5,645 bases of DNA from Clostridiales bacterium (GTDB lineage: Bacteria; Bacillota_A; Clostridia; Peptostreptococcales; Anaerovoracaceae), in NCBI GenBank assembly GCA_024697655.1, contig JAILFI010000029.1, positions 1-5,645 on the forward strand, given 5' to 3'. Shown in pieces: positions 4,982 to 5,645 of the stretch. Numbering within the stretch: position 1 is the stretch's first letter; each line of letters starts with the position of its first letter. The position numbers were made by a program, and so were the translations under genes. The notes below the pieces were generated by a model, which made no database searches, was not told the origin of the DNA, and worked only from the letters and a program-made list of their open reading frames with translations.

Positions 4982-5009
4982 AAAACCCCGCGGTTTAACG
5001 CGGGGTTTT
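4982..5009 (-). terminator. Intrinsic terminator of thrS, bidirectional in form
   Basis: AAAACCCCGCG (4982-4992), loop GTTTAA, CGCGGGGTTTT (4999-5009) form an 11-bp perfect stem flanked by A-run and T-run. It lies 60 nt downstream of the thrS stop on the minus strand. The symmetrical A/T arms let it act on plus-strand transcripts leaving the array region as well, insulating thrS from them. Confidence 0.85.
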
Positions 5010-5068
5010 GATCAGTAAACTCTTGATAATGAATTCTTGATAGTAAGCCGATGTGACCAGTTTGCTGT

Positions 5069-5645
5069 TTAGAGGTCTTCCGGCACTTCTTCGAGCAGGT
5101 CGAGTGAGTACTCGTTGTTCATCTTCTGGCACATCTTGATGAAGGTATCCAGCGGGATGTTCTGCAGATTCTTGTTGGTGCCGCGGATGTTGATCGATAC
5201 GGTGCCTTCCTCCGCCTCTTTGTCGCCGACGACGACGATGTACGGATCACGCAGATGCTTGTACTCCTTGATCTTGAGCTTCATGTTCATGTCGGCGTAG
5301 TTGGCCTCGACACGGATGCGCGCGTCGTAGAGCGCTTCCTCGACCTTCTTCGCGTACTCATTGTGCGAAGTGCGGATCGGGACGATGCCGACCTGCATCG
5401 GGGACATCCAGAAGGGGAAGGATCCCTTGAAGTTCTCGATGAGGATACCGATGAACCGCTCCATGCTGCCGAACAGCGCTCTGTGGATCAGGACCGGCTG
5501 CTTGAACGAACCGTCGTGCGCCACGTACTTGAGATCGAAGTTCTGCGGGAGCTGGAAGTCGAGCTGGATGGTGCCCATCTGCCATTCGCGGCCGAGCGCG
5601 TCCTTCATGGACAGGTCGATCTTCGGACCGTAGAAAGCGCCGTCG
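5069..5645 (-). CDS. thrS: Threonyl-tRNA synthetase, C-terminal part, cut by the window edge
   Basis: Class II synthetase that charges tRNA-Thr with threonine in the cytosol. The 191 C-terminal residues are present; the TGS, editing and most of the catalytic domain lie right of the window. Visible are DGAFYGPKIDL (1-11) and GREWQMGTIQLDFQLP (18-33) of the catalytic core, motif 3 in HRALFGSMERFIGILIEN (54-71), then the anticodon-binding domain from VGIVPIRTSHNEYA (85-98) through DPYIVVVGDKEAEEGTVSI (132-150). The frame continues through the right edge without a stop. It ends TAA at 5069 and is followed by a strong terminator, so it is the last gene of its transcript. Confidence 0.96.
   Translation of the reverse strand, partial: DGAFYGPKIDLSMKDALGREWQMGTIQLDFQLPQNFDLKYVAHDGSFKQPVLIHRALFGSMERFIGILIENFKGSFPFWMSPMQVGIVPIRTSHNEYAKKVEEALYDARIRVEANYADMNMKLKIKEYKHLRDPYIVVVGDKEAEEGTVSINIRGTNKNLQNIPLDTFIKMCQKMNNEYSLDLLEEVPEDL

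Noticed and set aside
4940..5011. 23-codon frame ending in the terminator hairpin
   Set aside because: No ribosome site, and its sequence is dictated by the hairpins; no family recognised.

Overview
This window is a piece of bacterial chromosome with dense, short-spaced genes on both strands. The gene set (a GluRS with an N-terminal extension of about 40 residues, a winged-helix BirA, an Aur1-type PAP2 protein, a Cys-rich flavodoxin-fold reductase and a WEHFG-type nuclease-fold protein) and strong GGAG-type ribosome sites point to a Firmicute (Bacillota). It is probably a GC-rich gut lineage, Clostridia or Erysipelotrichia. This placement is inference from family resemblance remembered without a search.

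Layout. Positions 1-412 (minus) hold the 5' end of gltX, running off the left edge. Divergent from it, birA (692-1687, plus) encodes the biotin-protein ligase/repressor. A PAP2-family membrane protein (1621-2304, minus) converges on birA and overlaps its 3' end by 67 bp. Divergent from PAP2, a hotdog thioesterase (2416-2892) and a flavodoxin-like NAD(P)H-dependent flavoprotein (2973-3587) run in tandem on plus. A 28-bp tandem repeat (3637-3720) abuts the stop codon of a PD-(D/E)xK-like nuclease-fold gene (3718-4539, minus, possible earlier start 4584). Positions 4585-5068 contain no recognisable gene. They hold the nuclease promoter, an AT-rich array of alternating GGAATACT/GTATTC motifs, small hairpins and a bidirectional terminator. 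The C-terminal third of thrS (5069-5645, minus) runs off the right edge.

How the genes relate. gltX, birA and thrS are housekeeping. The thioesterase and flavoprotein may be co-transcribed, with an 80-nt gap that contains a 14-bp palindrome. Nothing in the sequence ties them to one pathway.

The most unusual element is the array at 4630-4919, immediately upstream of the nuclease-like gene. Ten copies of a 6-8 nt motif (seven with an exact GAATAC/GTATTC core, three with one core mismatch) alternate strictly in orientation and are spaced 31-32 nt, about three helical turns. Successive forward/reverse pairs can also fold into hairpins. The region is about 37% GC by hand count, far lower than the neighbouring housekeeping genes. 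The nuclease-like gene plus this array is the best candidate here for an undescribed module.
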